Below are positions 9,180 to 22,684 of a stretch of 64,000 bases of DNA, piece by piece. This stretch comes from DASVTU01 sp036387415 (lineage in GTDB: Bacteria > Acidobacteriota > Blastocatellia > Pyrinomonadales > Pyrinomonadaceae), in contig DASVTU010000001.1 in the NCBI GenBank assembly GCA_036387415.1, positions 10,998-74,997 on the forward strand, read 5' to 3'. The notes beneath the pieces are model-generated. The model was not told where the DNA came from. It made no database searches and was given only the letters and a program-made list of their open reading frames with translations. The first letter of the stretch is position 1, and the number at the start of each line of letters is the position of its first letter. Position numbers and translations under genes: made by a program.

Positions 9180-10328
9180 ATGAAGACGACCACCACGCCC
9201 ACCGACACTGCCACCGCCGCGTTGAACGCGCGCGAGTCAGCCGAACGGCTTCCGCAGGAGCCTCCCCAGGAAACCGAAGCCGCAGAGACCTTCGCGCGCC
9301 TACGTGAAATCGCGCAGACGCTTAACGCCAAACCCTTCAGGCCACATCCCGTCTTTCGCAGCGGCCACGCGCAGACGTTGCTCGGCTTCGTCTGGCCGCG
9401 CCGCAGGGATTTGCGCGCGCATGTGTCGGACGAGTCGCGTCTGTTTGAAGTCGAACCGGGTGTGCGCGTGCTGGCGCATTGTCGTTGGCAGAGCGAGCGC
9501 ACGTCGCGCCCGACGCTGGTGCTGCTGCACGGTCTGGAAGGCTCAAGCGCGTCCGTCTATATTCTCGGCTCGGCGCATCTGGCATACCAAACGGGCTTCA
9601 ACGTCGTGCGCGTCAACATGCGTAACTGCGGCTCGACCGAACATCTCACGCCGACGCTTTATCACAGTGGTATGTCCGGCGACATCCGCGCGGTGGTCTG
9701 CGAACTCGCAGAACGCGACAAACTACCGCGCATCTTCGTCGCGGGCTTTTCGATGGGCGGCAATATTGTTTTGAAGATGGCGGGCGAAATGGGCGACCAT
9801 GCACGACGCGAACTGCGCGGCGTCTGCGCCGTCTCGCCCGCGCTCAATCTAGGCGAATGCGCCGACCGCATCAGCGAACCTTCCAACTGGCTCTATCACC
9901 AGAGTTTCATGCGGAGCCTTCGACGCCGCATCCGCCATAAAAAACGACTCTACCCTACGCTTTACGATACAAACGAACTCCGTCGCGTCCGCACGATTCG
10001 CGACTTCGATAATCGCTATACATCCGTGCAAGGCGGCTACGCTAACGCCGAAGAATACTACGCACGTGCCAGTTCGATTTCGCTCGTCGCGCAGATACGG
10101 ACGCCGACCCTCATCGTCCACGCGCAGGACGACCCGCTCGTCCCCTTCGCTTCGTTCACGCATCCGTCGCTTTCCGGCAACCCCTATATCATCCCGCTTT
10201 TGCCCCCACACGGAGGACACGTCGCCTTCGTCGCCGCCACAGACAATCCGCGTGAACGCTTCTGGGCTGAGAGTCGCCTCGTCGAGTTTTGCCGTCTCCT
10301 TGATGAAGGAGAGGGCGTTAAGCAGTGA
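9180..10328 (+). CDS. YheT-family alpha/beta hydrolase
   Basis: A 382-aa hydrolase related to E. coli YheT. The family signature HPVFRSGHAQTL opens the domain near residue 58. The oxyanion region LLHGLEGSSAS lies near 116 and the nucleophile elbow GFSMGGN near 190. The acid in HAQDDPLVP is near 316 and the catalytic His in HGGHVAF near 345. The last codons and the TGA stop lie within the left arm of a heptamer hairpin, so the extreme C-terminus is repeat-derived. Substrate is unknown; family members are thought to act on small esters or lipids. Confidence 0.85.
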   Translation: MKTTTTPTDTATAALNARESAERLPQEPPQETEAAETFARLREIAQTLNAKPFRPHPVFRSGHAQTLLGFVWPRRRDLRAHVSDESRLFEVEPGVRVLAHCRWQSERTSRPTLVLLHGLEGSSASVYILGSAHLAYQTGFNVVRVNMRNCGSTEHLTPTLYHSGMSGDIRAVVCELAERDKLPRIFVAGFSMGGNIVLKMAGEMGDHARRELRGVCAVSPALNLGECADRISEPSNWLYHQSFMRSLRRRIRHKKRLYPTLYDTNELRRVRTIRDFDNRYTSVQGGYANAEEYYARASSISLVAQIRTPTLIVHAQDDPLVPFASFTHPSLSGNPYIIPLLPPHGGHVAFVAATDNPRERFWAESRLVEFCRLLDEGEGVKQ

Positions 10329-10455
10329 GCGGTCAGCAGTAAGCAGTAGGAATGCATTCGTACATATTTCGTTAAGAATCTCAATTAACAATCATGGCAC
10401 TTAGCTCTTGATGTTGCTCGCTGCTTACCGCTTACTGCTGACCGCTCACTACTTA
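10319..10455. repeat. Heptamer-built inverted repeat, GCAGTNA class
   Basis: A 25-bp stem with one mismatch, 10319-10343 with 10431-10455, made of GCAGTAA-like heptamers. The loop of about 87 nt is the longest of the non-obg copies. The left arm contains the stop codon of the upstream hydrolase. Confidence 0.85.
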
Positions 10456-10563
10456 CTATCCTTGCGGGCTTGCACATCATGCGTTGAAGAAATAAGCTTG
10501 ATGCATAGGAATTAAAACAGCAGCGCGGTCGAGCATGTTTCCGAATGAGTTATTTGGAACACG

Positions 10564-11913
10564 ATGATTACAGCACTTAAACTTCTTTCCATACTTCTGA
10601 TTGTTTTAGTCAATGGCTTTTTCGTGGCGGCGGAGTTCGCATTTGTCGGCGTCCGCCGTTCGCGCATCGAGGCATTGGCGGAGAGCGGCAATCGTGCGGC
10701 GCAACGTCTGCTCCGCGTACTCAATAACCTCAACGCTAATCTTTCCGCCGCACAACTCGGCATCACGCTCGCGTCGCTCGCACTCGCGCTCGTCGGCGAA
10801 CCGACCATCGCCGCGTTGATTGAAGCCCCGCTCGGAAGTTTACTCGAAGGAAGGGTCGAACCCGCGACGCTCGAAACCGTGCGGCACGGCGTCGCCTTCG
10901 TTATCGCATACTCGCTGCTCACATCGCTCCACATCGTCATCGGTGAACAGGCTCCCAAACTCTTCGGACTCGAACGCGCCGAAAAGGTCGCCATGTTTTC
11001 GGCGCTACCAATGGAGATTTTCTACAAAATATTTCGCTGGCCGATTCACGCTCTCGACTGGGCGAGCGCACGCATGGTACGCGTCTTTGGCCTGCAAGCG
11101 ACGAGCGCGCACGCTTCCATCTATACCGAAGAAGAGATTCGCCAACTCGTCAATCTCGCACACGAAAGCGGTCATCTCGAAGCCGACGACCGACAGTTAA
11201 TCAATCGCGTCTTCGACTTTACAGAGGCCGAGATTCGCGAAGCGATGGTGCCGCGCACGACCGTCATGGCCTTGCCCATCACGGCGACGCTGGAAGATGC
11301 GGAGAGGGCTTTTTGCGACGGCGGTTACTCGCGTCTGCCCGTCTATCGCGAACGTCTGGACGACATCGTTGGCGTGCTCTTTATGAAAGACCTGATGCCG
11401 TGTCTGCGAACCACCGACCCTGCGACATTCGACATCGAGAAGATGCTCCACCCGCCTCTGTTTATTCCGGCGACGGCGCGGCTCGGCGCAGTCTTGAAGC
11501 AAATGCAGGCCGAGCGCATCCATCTGGCCTGCGTGGTCGATGAACACGGCGGCATTGAAGGCATCGTGACGTTGGAGGATTTGCTGGAAGAGATTGTGGG
11601 CGAAATCGACGACGAGTATGACGAGGAGGCGCGCGAGCAGATTGTCGAATCCGACAACGGTACTTATCTACTAGACGGCATGCTCGCCGTCAGGGACGCT
11701 AATCGTCGTTTTAATCTGAAACTGCCGGAAGAGGCCGGATACACGACGCTCGCGGGATTCCTGCTTGCTAAAGCCGGACGACTCCTGCGTCCCGGCGAAC
11801 TCGTCGAACATGAGGGCGCGCAGTTCACAGTCGAACTCGTTGACCGCCGACGCATCCGACGCATACGTTTTACGCCCGCCGTGCCCGAAGAACAGCAGAA
11901 CGCCGTCGCATAG
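10564..11913 (+). CDS. CorC/HlyC-type membrane protein with CBS domains
   Basis: A 449-aa member of the hemolysin-C/CNNM family, linked to Mg2+ or Co2+ transport. The N-terminal DUF21 (CNNM) region, residues 1 to about 200, has about four hydrophobic segments, starting with LKLLSILLIVLVNGFFVAAEFAFVG (split here: LKLLSILLIV then LVNGFFVAAE). A CBS-domain pair follows at about 215-340, including VPRTTVMALP and VVDEHGGIEGIVTLEDLLEE. The C-terminal CorC_HlyC domain lies at about 360-440. Usual length for the family. The substrate cannot be fixed from sequence. A 41-aa TM peptide follows 14 nt after the stop. Confidence 0.88.
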   Translation: MITALKLLSILLIVLVNGFFVAAEFAFVGVRRSRIEALAESGNRAAQRLLRVLNNLNANLSAAQLGITLASLALALVGEPTIAALIEAPLGSLLEGRVEPATLETVRHGVAFVIAYSLLTSLHIVIGEQAPKLFGLERAEKVAMFSALPMEIFYKIFRWPIHALDWASARMVRVFGLQATSAHASIYTEEEIRQLVNLAHESGHLEADDRQLINRVFDFTEAEIREAMVPRTTVMALPITATLEDAERAFCDGGYSRLPVYRERLDDIVGVLFMKDLMPCLRTTDPATFDIEKMLHPPLFIPATARLGAVLKQMQAERIHLACVVDEHGGIEGIVTLEDLLEEIVGEIDDEYDEEAREQIVESDNGTYLLDGMLAVRDANRRFNLKLPEEAGYTTLAGFLLAKAGRLLRPGELVEHEGAQFTVELVDRRRIRRIRFTPAVPEEQQNAVA

Positions 11914-11927
11914 TAAAGAATACGCAA

Positions 11928-12053
11928 ATGTTCAATTCAAGCGGTGGCAGCACCGAACTCATCCTCGTCCTCGCCGTCATGCTCCTGCTGCTCGTCTTCG
12001 GCATCGTCGCGGTCGTGATATTCGTCCGCACGTGGCGCAAAGAACGCAGGTAG
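11928..12053 (+). CDS. Small single-TM protein
   Basis: A 41-aa ORF: a short polar N-terminus (MFNSSGGSTE), about 22 hydrophobic residues rich in Leu, Val and Ile, then a basic tail ending RTWRKERR. The layout is that of a one-pass inner-membrane peptide with the C-terminus inside. It starts 14 nt after the CorC-like gene and would be cotranscribed, so it could be an accessory to that membrane protein. The Shine-Dalgarno is weak. Function unknown. Confidence 0.5.
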   Translation: MFNSSGGSTELILVLAVMLLLLVFGIVAVVIFVRTWRKERR

Positions 12054-12095
12054 ACGACGGACGGCCCCGACTCGCGTGCTCCATTAGTCTCACAA

Positions 12096-13009
12096 CTACT
12101 GCCCGCCGGAATTCTTTTCTATCTTTTTCAGAAGACGCTCGGCGTGATTGCGCGCAACAAGCGGGACGCGCTCATCCGTCTGTAGGTCGCGGAGAAGCGG
12201 GAGGAGTTGCTGCGGGTCGGAGAGCATGTCTCGTTCGAGAAGTGTTGCGAAACGGTTGACGAGTCGCGCCATTTCGAGCGGTTGGAGTTCGAGCGCGACG
12301 CCGATTTCAAAGACGAGAATCGACTGTTCGGCGACGCGCCTGTATTCGTTGACGAGATTGGAGGCATCTTGATTGTGCGTCCAGTTAAATTCCGCGACGC
12401 GTTCGCGCGTGCCCTGCTTCATCGAAAGACGCATCGTGCCGAGATGCGCGAACTGCTTTTCGCTCTGGTAGCTCTCCGTCGATTCCAGAAAACGAAGCGC
12501 ACTCCATAGAGCCTTGATGCGTTCGAGCGCCGCTGCCGACAAGTTCAACGGCTCGACCAGCATCTCTGTATCGCTGATGCGCTCGAAGGAGATGCGCCCG
12601 CGCCCCGTCGCGTCGTGCTCGATGAGGATGTGGTTGACGTTGAAGTCCGGCTGCTTGAACTCGTAGGAATAGCGAACCGTCGCGGCGTCCGTCTTCGCCG
12701 CGAGATTTTTGTCGTCGCTCTTGACAGGCGTCGTGGCCGACGAATCGCTGTTGGCGGCGTCGCGTGAATTTCGTTTGGTTGCCGTGGTGGGCGTCGGGGC
12801 GGTTTCGTCGTTCGACTCGCGCGTGTTCTGTTTGGCGGGCGCATTTGGGACGGGCGTTTGGGTTGTCTTGGTAGCAGGCGACGTGCGTGTTGTGACGCGA
12901 CGCGCGGGCTTGCCGCGTTGCGCTGATGCCGTTGTTGCCATAGCGCAAATCGCCGCGCTCAAGAGAACAAGCGCGGCGGCTGCAAAAGTTAAAGATTTGT
13001 TCCTGATAA

Positions 13010-13013
<4 letters not shown>
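12096..13013 (-). CDS. Secreted hypothetical protein coupled to smc
   Basis: A 305-aa protein with a clear signal peptide (LTFAAAALVLLSAAICA then MATTASAQ, cleavage near residue 32). A Thr/Pro/Ala/Asn-rich disordered stretch runs to about residue 105, and a helical C-terminal domain ends EKNSGGQ. I recognise no family. It starts with GTG that overlaps the smc stop (GTGA), which implies translational coupling to the chromosome segregation gene even though the product is exported. The pairing may simply reflect operon layout. Confidence 0.7.
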
Positions 13014-17014
<4,001 letters not shown>

Positions 17015-17094
17015 GAGTTGGTTCCATTCGGACGACTCAGGAGGCGAAAAAACCCAAAAAGCACATCCCCTAGAGCGCGCTGCGGGAGAGGCAC

Positions 17095-17124
17095 ACTATA
17101 TGTTGGAGCGGGGCAAAATGTCAA
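17095..17124 (-). promoter_or_regulatory. Sigma-70-type promoter of smc
   Basis: On the minus strand: -35 TTGACA (17124-17119), an 18-nt spacer, and -10 TATAGT (17100-17095). It would give a leader of about 70 nt before the smc ATG. Confidence 0.65.
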
Positions 17125-17404
17125 ACTGTAACTTGAAGTAAATCGTGCTTATTGCTGTCAGACAGCGATTTACGCCGTTTCGACAACGCTTCGGCCTCTC
17201 CCGTGAAAGCCGTCATCTTCCGTCGCCGCCGCGCCTTATGCTCGCTCGGTAAAACGGTAAGATGTTGTTGGGACAGGATTTGTGCCTCTTGGTTGGTTTG
17301 CCAAAACGTGTGGACAGGGCTTGTCGTTTGCGCCTCCGGTCGTCGTTCGTTGTCCCGCGTCGGAGTCTCTAAATGATTGTTACGGTAGGGGTTGCAGGCA
17401 AAAA

Positions 17405-17442
17405 GCGACCGACGGATACTTGAATGTATCCGTCGGTCGCTG
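17405..17442 (-). terminator. Rho-independent terminator
   Basis: A perfect 16-bp stem, 17405-17420 with 17427-17442, with a 6-nt loop. On the minus strand it is followed by a short T run. It lies about 70 nt downstream of the Calx-beta/DUF4214 gene. Confidence 0.8.
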
Positions 17443-17472
17443 CTGGTTGCGAGGTGGTCGTGGTGTTGGTGG

Positions 17473-17504
17473 CTCGCGCCGGATGGAGACGAGTCCGGCG
17501 CGAG
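17473..17504 (-). terminator. GC-rich hairpin after the stop codon
   Basis: A perfect 11-bp GC-rich stem, 17473-17483 with 17494-17504, starting 8 nt past the stop of the minus-strand gene. There is no T run, so it may protect the 3' end or assist the stronger terminator downstream. Confidence 0.5.
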
Positions 17505-17512
17505 TTCACCGT

Positions 17513-20500
17513 CTAGTCTGCGACGCGCGTCGGACGGAAAAATTCGTCAAACAGCGAGCGCAGAGGATTGGGGAGTCGGTCAACGCCATCGTGCCCCTTG
17601 TTAAAGAGGGCAATCTGGGTCGGGTTGGGGTCGGTGCCGCGCGTCGGGTCGCCGCCGAAGCGTCCGCGATATTCGCCGGAGATGATGAAGGCGCGCACCA
17701 TCTCGGCGCGTCTTACACGCCGCGAAGCGACAACGTTGTCGCGCACGTCTTCTCCGGGTTGGCTGAACTGGTTCATCTTGTTCAACCAGAAATCGTAGCC
17801 GGAGAAGCTGTTGTCCGGCGCATCGTTCGGGTTACGTCGCAAGTACCCGAAGTATTGCAAGAGGACGAAGGCCGGGTTGTACTGCTTGTTATAGACCGAA
17901 CCGCTCTCGACGACGGCACGCAGCGCACGCGCGCGTTTGTCGGGTAGGTCGCTGCCGCTATCGTAGGCGGCGAGCGCGGCGTTGCGTTCATCCGCCGTCG
18001 GCGTTACTTCGGAGCGTGCGAAGAGTTGGTCAACGTACTGCTCGCGCGTCATGCTTTCGGGATACTGCGCGACGAAATCAGCGCGCTGTACCCATTGACG
18101 TGCGAAGTTCTGTTTGTTGGTCTCCAACTGCTGCTCCCAGTTTGTCTGCCCGACGACGACGCCGCGCTGAACCTCCTGCGTGTCGCGCAGGAATTCGGCG
18201 TAGCGCGGCAGAGCGCGTGGACGCTGCGCGCTTTCCGTGAACGACGCACGATAGTGTCGGAACACGAAATAACCCGTGTTCTGGAACTCTATCGAGAGGA
18301 AGAAGGCGGCGGAGACGTTCTGCCGACGGTCGTCGATGCAGGCCGCGTTGTTGCCGCAACTGGTGATTTGGTTCGTCCAGAACGCCTGACCGGAAGCGTC
18401 TGCCTGACGGTTGAGGAAGTCGTGATATTGCTGGCAGACGAAGTTCGAGGCGTTGTCGATGACGTTGACGGGATTGTCCGCCCCTTCGTTGTCGTTGATG
18501 GTTAAGGTGGCCGTGCCGGGAGTGCCGATGGAGTTGCCGCTCGACACGCCCGTTATTTGAATCGACGCGCCTTCCGTGCCTTCGCCGTAGCTGTCTTCGG
18601 TCAACAGAAGTTGGAAGGTCTTACTCGTTTCGCCGCTGGCGAAGCGCAGCGTTCCGGCGGCGTAGGTAAAGTCGCCGCGTTGCGTCGCACCACCATTGTT
18701 GACGCGGTACGTGACATCGACCGCGCCCGCTGTCGAGCCGGTGCGCGTCACGGTGATGTCAACGGGAGCGCAGCCCTCGGTGACGACGTAGTTGGAAGTG
18801 CTGAACTGGAACGAGCCTGACGAACCTGGCGACGGTGTGGGCGAAGGTGTCGGCGTCGCGACGGGCGTCGGCGTTGGCGTCGCAGACGGAGTTGGCGTCG
18901 GCGACGGTGTGGGAACCGGAGTCGGTGTTGGTGTCGCCGTTGGTGTCGGCGTCGGTGTAGCTGTTGGAGTCGGAGTTGGAGTTGGCGTCGGTTCCGGCGT
19001 CGGTTCCGGCGTCGCAGTCGCGCACGGGTTCGTGATGGTGCAATTGCCGACGGTAAACTCGGTGCCGCCGCGCGTGATGTCGCGTTTGGCGTTGGCTCCC
19101 GCAGTGAAGGACGAGCCGCGCAAGCCCGCGAGCACGCTGCCCGCGCCGATGCCGGGGCCGTGTGTGATGAACTGCGCGTTGTTGAGTTTGCTGGTTGCGA
19201 CCTTGATGGTGATGGTGTCGTTAACGGTGTCGATGAAACCGCAATCGGCGTTGCCCCTCTGGGTGTAAGTTATCGAGCCGTCGGAGTTTCTGACAGCCGT
19301 GCCGTAGACGAAGGTGGGTGCCGCCGGATTGGTCGCGATGGCCTGAAGGTAGAACTGATCGCCACGGTCGGAGAGGGCGAAGCTGTAATCGCCCGTCGGG
19401 CTGAGGCCGCTGAAGGGCGCGTTGGCGGTGAAGTGCATGCGCCAATTCCCTCCCGCCGGGACGACTGACAAATCCGAAACCTTCATCGTGGCGACGATGG
19501 TGTCTCCGGTGGCGGGCGAAAATTCACAGGAATACTTGACCGAAACGATGTCGAGCGGGTCGTCCGCCGGAACCACTGCGAGCAGGGCGTTGACGACATC
19601 CTGCCGGAAATCCGTGACCTGCGAGCCAGCAATGCCGCCGACGCTGGTTGCTGTCGGGAGCGGCCCCGTCTGCGCGGCGGGCGGCGTTCCGGGACTCGGC
19701 ACGTTGGTCTTGCCGTCGCCGTTAATCTTCGGCCCGGACATCTGGCGCGCGACGTAGGTATGACCGTCGAAGTCGTTATGGTCGTCTGTGTAGGCGACGT
19801 TGGCGGCGCCCGTCGGGTCGAAGGAAATCTGGAAGTAGTCGATGAGGTTGCGGTTGGCCGTTCCCGTCAGACCGCCTTCGGAGATGTTACTGCCGTGGAT
19901 GAAGTGGTCGCTCACCTTCACTTGGCGGAAGGTTGGTTCTTCGGCGGTGGCGTTGAACGACTGTGCGTAGAAGACTTCCCAATTGGCGTTGTCGTTGTTT
20001 GTGGGTTCCGACGTGCCGAACCAGACGATGCCAACCGAGCCGGGCGTCGGGCCGGTTTCCATCCACGGGAAGACGCTCGTTCTGGTCTCCGGCCCGTTGC
20101 TGACGCGGACGGGCGTTGACCACGTATCGCCGCCGTCGGTCGAGTGGACGAGGAAGATGTCGTGGTCGTTGGAGTAGGCGACGTAGGCGGTGCCGAAGGG
20201 CGTGCCATCGTCAGCCACTTTGACGGGGAAGAAGATGTGCGCGACACCGTTGGGGTCGGTCGCCGCCTGTTTGCAGACGTAGGCGGCGGCTTCACCCGTC
20301 GGCAGCGTGACGGTGCTGTGGCAGACCTGTCCGGTCGAGCCGCTGACGTAGACGCGCCCTGATTTCTGGTGCACGTCGATGTAGCCGACCTGTCCGATGA
20401 GTCCGGCGGTTTGCGCCGGACCGTAGGTCAGGCCACCGTCGATGGAGCGTTGAATCTGCGTCACCGTCGGCGCAACCGTGCGGTACAGGAGATAGACGTT

Positions 20501-21688
20501 GTTCGGGCCGTGAAACTCGTTCCACTGGCGGTCGTCGATGGGCACGCCGCCCGAAGAGTTGCCGACGGGGTTGCGTAGAAAGGTCGCTCCACGGTCGGTC
20601 GAACGCTGCGCCGTGATGTTGGAAAGCAGGAGACTGGACGAGGCGAGCGTCGCCGGATTTGGCGGCAGAGCGTTCGTCACAGGGTCTGGAAGACCGACGG
20701 CGAGATCGATGTCGCCGCCGCCCTGCGCGCCTGCCGCCACGCGGTCTTCGTCCGCCGTGTTCGAGTCGGGCTGGCCGCGATAGATGTAGTTACGCATGAA
20801 CGGGTCGTACGTAGGGCTTCCGGGTTGAAGGTCGATGTACCAGAGGTCGTTGCCCGCAGGGACGCCGCGAATCCCGCCGACGTAGAAGTTGCCGTGCACG
20901 TCCGTACGGCACGACGGTTCGCCGTCGCGCGCCGCCACGGGAGCTTTCACCGTGACGTTGGGCGTGAAGGTGATGCCGCCGGAGACGTAGTTGGCGGTGC
21001 GCGAAGCGGTCTGATTGGCGACTCTCGCGCTGCCCTGATACTGGTCGCTCACTCCTGACGTGGCGAAGTAGACGACATGCACCGTGTAGTCGCCGGAGCC
21101 GGACGAGTTCGGGTCGATGGCCGCGTTCTCTTCCGTCTGCGGAGCGCCCTGACCGTCTTGACCGATGGGTGCAGTGGCGTTGCATTGCGCGATGGTCGAA
21201 ACGGCGGACGGACATTTATGAATGTAGAGGTCGTAATCGTTGGCCGGAACTGCCCACGCAATCTTGATGGCGATTTGCTTGCCCGTATAGACGCCGGGGG
21301 CGACGGTCAGACGAAAGGTGTCGCAGTTGACGCCTTCGACGCATGTCGCTTCGCCGCCCGCCGAACCCGTCCCCGTAGCCGTTCCCACCCACGTCGGGCC
21401 GGAGCCGACGGGCGTGAGCGAAGTGATGGTGCCGGATGAAGGACTGGCGGCTTCCGCCTGCTTGACGACCGAAACGACGCGCGCTCCCGGCAGAGGCAGC
21501 AGCAACGTGACGAAGATGAAGGCGAGCGCGACGAAAAGCGTGAATCTGGCCGATGGTTTGAAAGAATAGAGCCTGCGGCGCGAGGCGCGGCGCGTTCTTC
21601 TCGTTTTGTTGGCGGCGGAATTTTGGGAGGCCGGGCGGTGAGGCTGGTCTTCTCCGGCTTCCAGAAGTTTTTCAACTTTCGGTTTCAT
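17513..21688 (-). CDS. Secreted protein with Asp-box, Calx-beta and DUF4214 domains
   Basis: A 1391-aa exported protein. A basic N-terminus precedes one hydrophobic signal segment (FTLFVALAFIFVTLLLPLPG, about residues 51-70). A beta-rich PPC-like region (about 95-230) is followed by a sialidase-like beta-propeller region (about 260-650) with Asp-box motifs such as STDGGDTW and SIDGGLTY. A (TP)n/PTPTP linker covers about 890-950, a Calx-beta domain about 960-1055, and a DUF4214 domain about 1075-1375. An AAGGAG lies about 10 nt before the ATG. Such architectures suggest a surface or matrix protein; no enzyme activity can be claimed. Confidence 0.8.
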   Translation of the reverse strand: MKPKVEKLLEAGEDQPHRPASQNSAANKTRRTRRASRRRLYSFKPSARFTLFVALAFIFVTLLLPLPGARVVSVVKQAEAASPSSGTITSLTPVGSGPTWVGTATGTGSAGGEATCVEGVNCDTFRLTVAPGVYTGKQIAIKIAWAVPANDYDLYIHKCPSAVSTIAQCNATAPIGQDGQGAPQTEENAAIDPNSSGSGDYTVHVVYFATSGVSDQYQGSARVANQTASRTANYVSGGITFTPNVTVKAPVAARDGEPSCRTDVHGNFYVGGIRGVPAGNDLWYIDLQPGSPTYDPFMRNYIYRGQPDSNTADEDRVAAGAQGGGDIDLAVGLPDPVTNALPPNPATLASSSLLLSNITAQRSTDRGATFLRNPVGNSSGGVPIDDRQWNEFHGPNNVYLLYRTVAPTVTQIQRSIDGGLTYGPAQTAGLIGQVGYIDVHQKSGRVYVSGSTGQVCHSTVTLPTGEAAAYVCKQAATDPNGVAHIFFPVKVADDGTPFGTAYVAYSNDHDIFLVHSTDGGDTWSTPVRVSNGPETRTSVFPWMETGPTPGSVGIVWFGTSEPTNNDNANWEVFYAQSFNATAEEPTFRQVKVSDHFIHGSNISEGGLTGTANRNLIDYFQISFDPTGAANVAYTDDHNDFDGHTYVARQMSGPKINGDGKTNVPSPGTPPAAQTGPLPTATSVGGIAGSQVTDFRQDVVNALLAVVPADDPLDIVSVKYSCEFSPATGDTIVATMKVSDLSVVPAGGNWRMHFTANAPFSGLSPTGDYSFALSDRGDQFYLQAIATNPAAPTFVYGTAVRNSDGSITYTQRGNADCGFIDTVNDTITIKVATSKLNNAQFITHGPGIGAGSVLAGLRGSSFTAGANAKRDITRGGTEFTVGNCTITNPCATATPEPTPEPTPTPTPTPTATPTPTPTATPTPTPVPTPSPTPTPSATPTPTPVATPTPSPTPSPGSSGSFQFSTSNYVVTEGCAPVDITVTRTGSTAGAVDVTYRVNNGGATQRGDFTYAAGTLRFASGETSKTFQLLLTEDSYGEGTEGASIQITGVSSGNSIGTPGTATLTINDNEGADNPVNVIDNASNFVCQQYHDFLNRQADASGQAFWTNQITSCGNNAACIDDRRQNVSAAFFLSIEFQNTGYFVFRHYRASFTESAQRPRALPRYAEFLRDTQEVQRGVVVGQTNWEQQLETNKQNFARQWVQRADFVAQYPESMTREQYVDQLFARSEVTPTADERNAALAAYDSGSDLPDKRARALRAVVESGSVYNKQYNPAFVLLQYFGYLRRNPNDAPDNSFSGYDFWLNKMNQFSQPGEDVRDNVVASRRVRRAEMVRAFIISGEYRGRFGGDPTRGTDPNPTQIALFNKGHDGVDRLPNPLRSLFDEFFRPTRVAD
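18826..19020. repeat. Low-complexity repeat coding the Thr-Pro linker
   Basis: Tandem 6-nt units of the kind GGCGTC/GGAGTT encode the (Thr-Pro)n hinge between the propeller region and the Calx-beta domain. Length is likely to vary between strains by slippage. Confidence 0.75.
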
Positions 21689-21943
21689 TGCGACGAAACT
21701 CCTTTTGATTTTTTTGAAATGGACGTACGTCCGGCAAAGGCGACGCCGGAGCAGGACGCTTGCGAACAGCGGGCAAGATAACTGTGCGCGAACACCCGTC
21801 TTAGGGGTTTGGAGTGTCGGGGTTTTCGGGGTATAGAGGCTTATATCACAAGACCACCGGAATCGTACAGCAAAGTTTGCCGTAGGCGCGGCATGGAGAG
21901 TCTTTTTGCGTCGGTCTTGGTGGAGGCGTCGGCGTCCGTTTTG

Positions 21944-22525
21944 CTACATTGGCGGCAGCGTGAGCGAAAGCAGATGCACGACGCGCGCCTTGCCTTGTCC
22001 GCCTTTGGCGATGAGTCGAAAATTTCCCTCCGGCCTTTCGATGTTCCAGACCGCCGACTGTTCCGATTTGTAGTAGGCTTGCGCGAGGTCGCCGAATTTG
22101 GCGAAAGCAATCTCTCTGCCCGGTCGAACGTAGCCCGTCACCCAGACGACTTTGCCGCTCGCGTCGGTCTTGTACGCGATGGAAGTGAAGTCGGTCTTCT
22201 TGAGCGTCCAGGCTTCTTTGCGTCCGCCGTCGCGCGTGTCGCGCCCGCCGAACGTGCCGAGCGATTTGAGTTTGTCGTGCACTTCGTCGAGACGCGAACC
22301 GACACGCACGCCGAGAATGTCGTCAGACACCTTCTGCGCGCCTGCCTTGTTCTGCGACGCCGCAGCGACGACCGGACTCAAAACCTCGCCCGTCGTAACC
22401 GACAGCAACAGCAACGACACGGCGACCAGCGCCGTCCAAATCAGAGCAAGAAGCGTTTGCCGACGAAGACAGAAAAGCGGACGAACGCCAAGATGCGGAC
22501 GAAGACGAGAAAGCGGCTTGGTCAT
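21944..22525 (-). CDS. Hypothetical exported or membrane-anchored protein
   Basis: A 193-aa protein. It has a basic N-terminus, one hydrophobic segment (LLALIWTALVAVSLLLLSV, about residues 25-43) that could be a signal anchor, then a soluble domain with DDILGVRVGSRLDEVHDKL near 68. That pattern, an 'is the parameter legal' type beta-helix unit, recurs in small acidobacterial exported proteins, but I cannot name a family. It has a better start and codon pattern than the 877-aa antisense frame covering the same DNA. Confidence 0.6.
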   Translation of the reverse strand: MTKPLSRLRPHLGVRPLFCLRRQTLLALIWTALVAVSLLLLSVTTGEVLSPVVAAASQNKAGAQKVSDDILGVRVGSRLDEVHDKLKSLGTFGGRDTRDGGRKEAWTLKKTDFTSIAYKTDASGKVVWVTGYVRPGREIAFAKFGDLAQAYYKSEQSAVWNIERPEGNFRLIAKGGQGKARVVHLLSLTLPPM

Positions 22526-22684
22526 TTCAGTTCCAATCGGTTATTTCAGTTTGATACGGCGGGGAGATTCAATTTTTTCCGTGGACGAAAGTTTTACCAC
22601 AATCCAGACCTTTCAAACAGCGCACACGCCTCTTGCGCCGACGACGGACACGATTCCGTCAGTCGCGACGTGCCGCGCGATGGT

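Larger units (their letters stand above)
17015..17512. other. Intergenic region with smc promoter and two hairpins
   Basis: A 498-bp gap with no convincing gene; short ORFs here lack ribosome binding sites and coding bias. It holds the smc promoter (17095-17124) near one end, and near the other two hairpins that follow the stop of the Calx-beta/DUF4214 gene. Confidence 0.7.
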
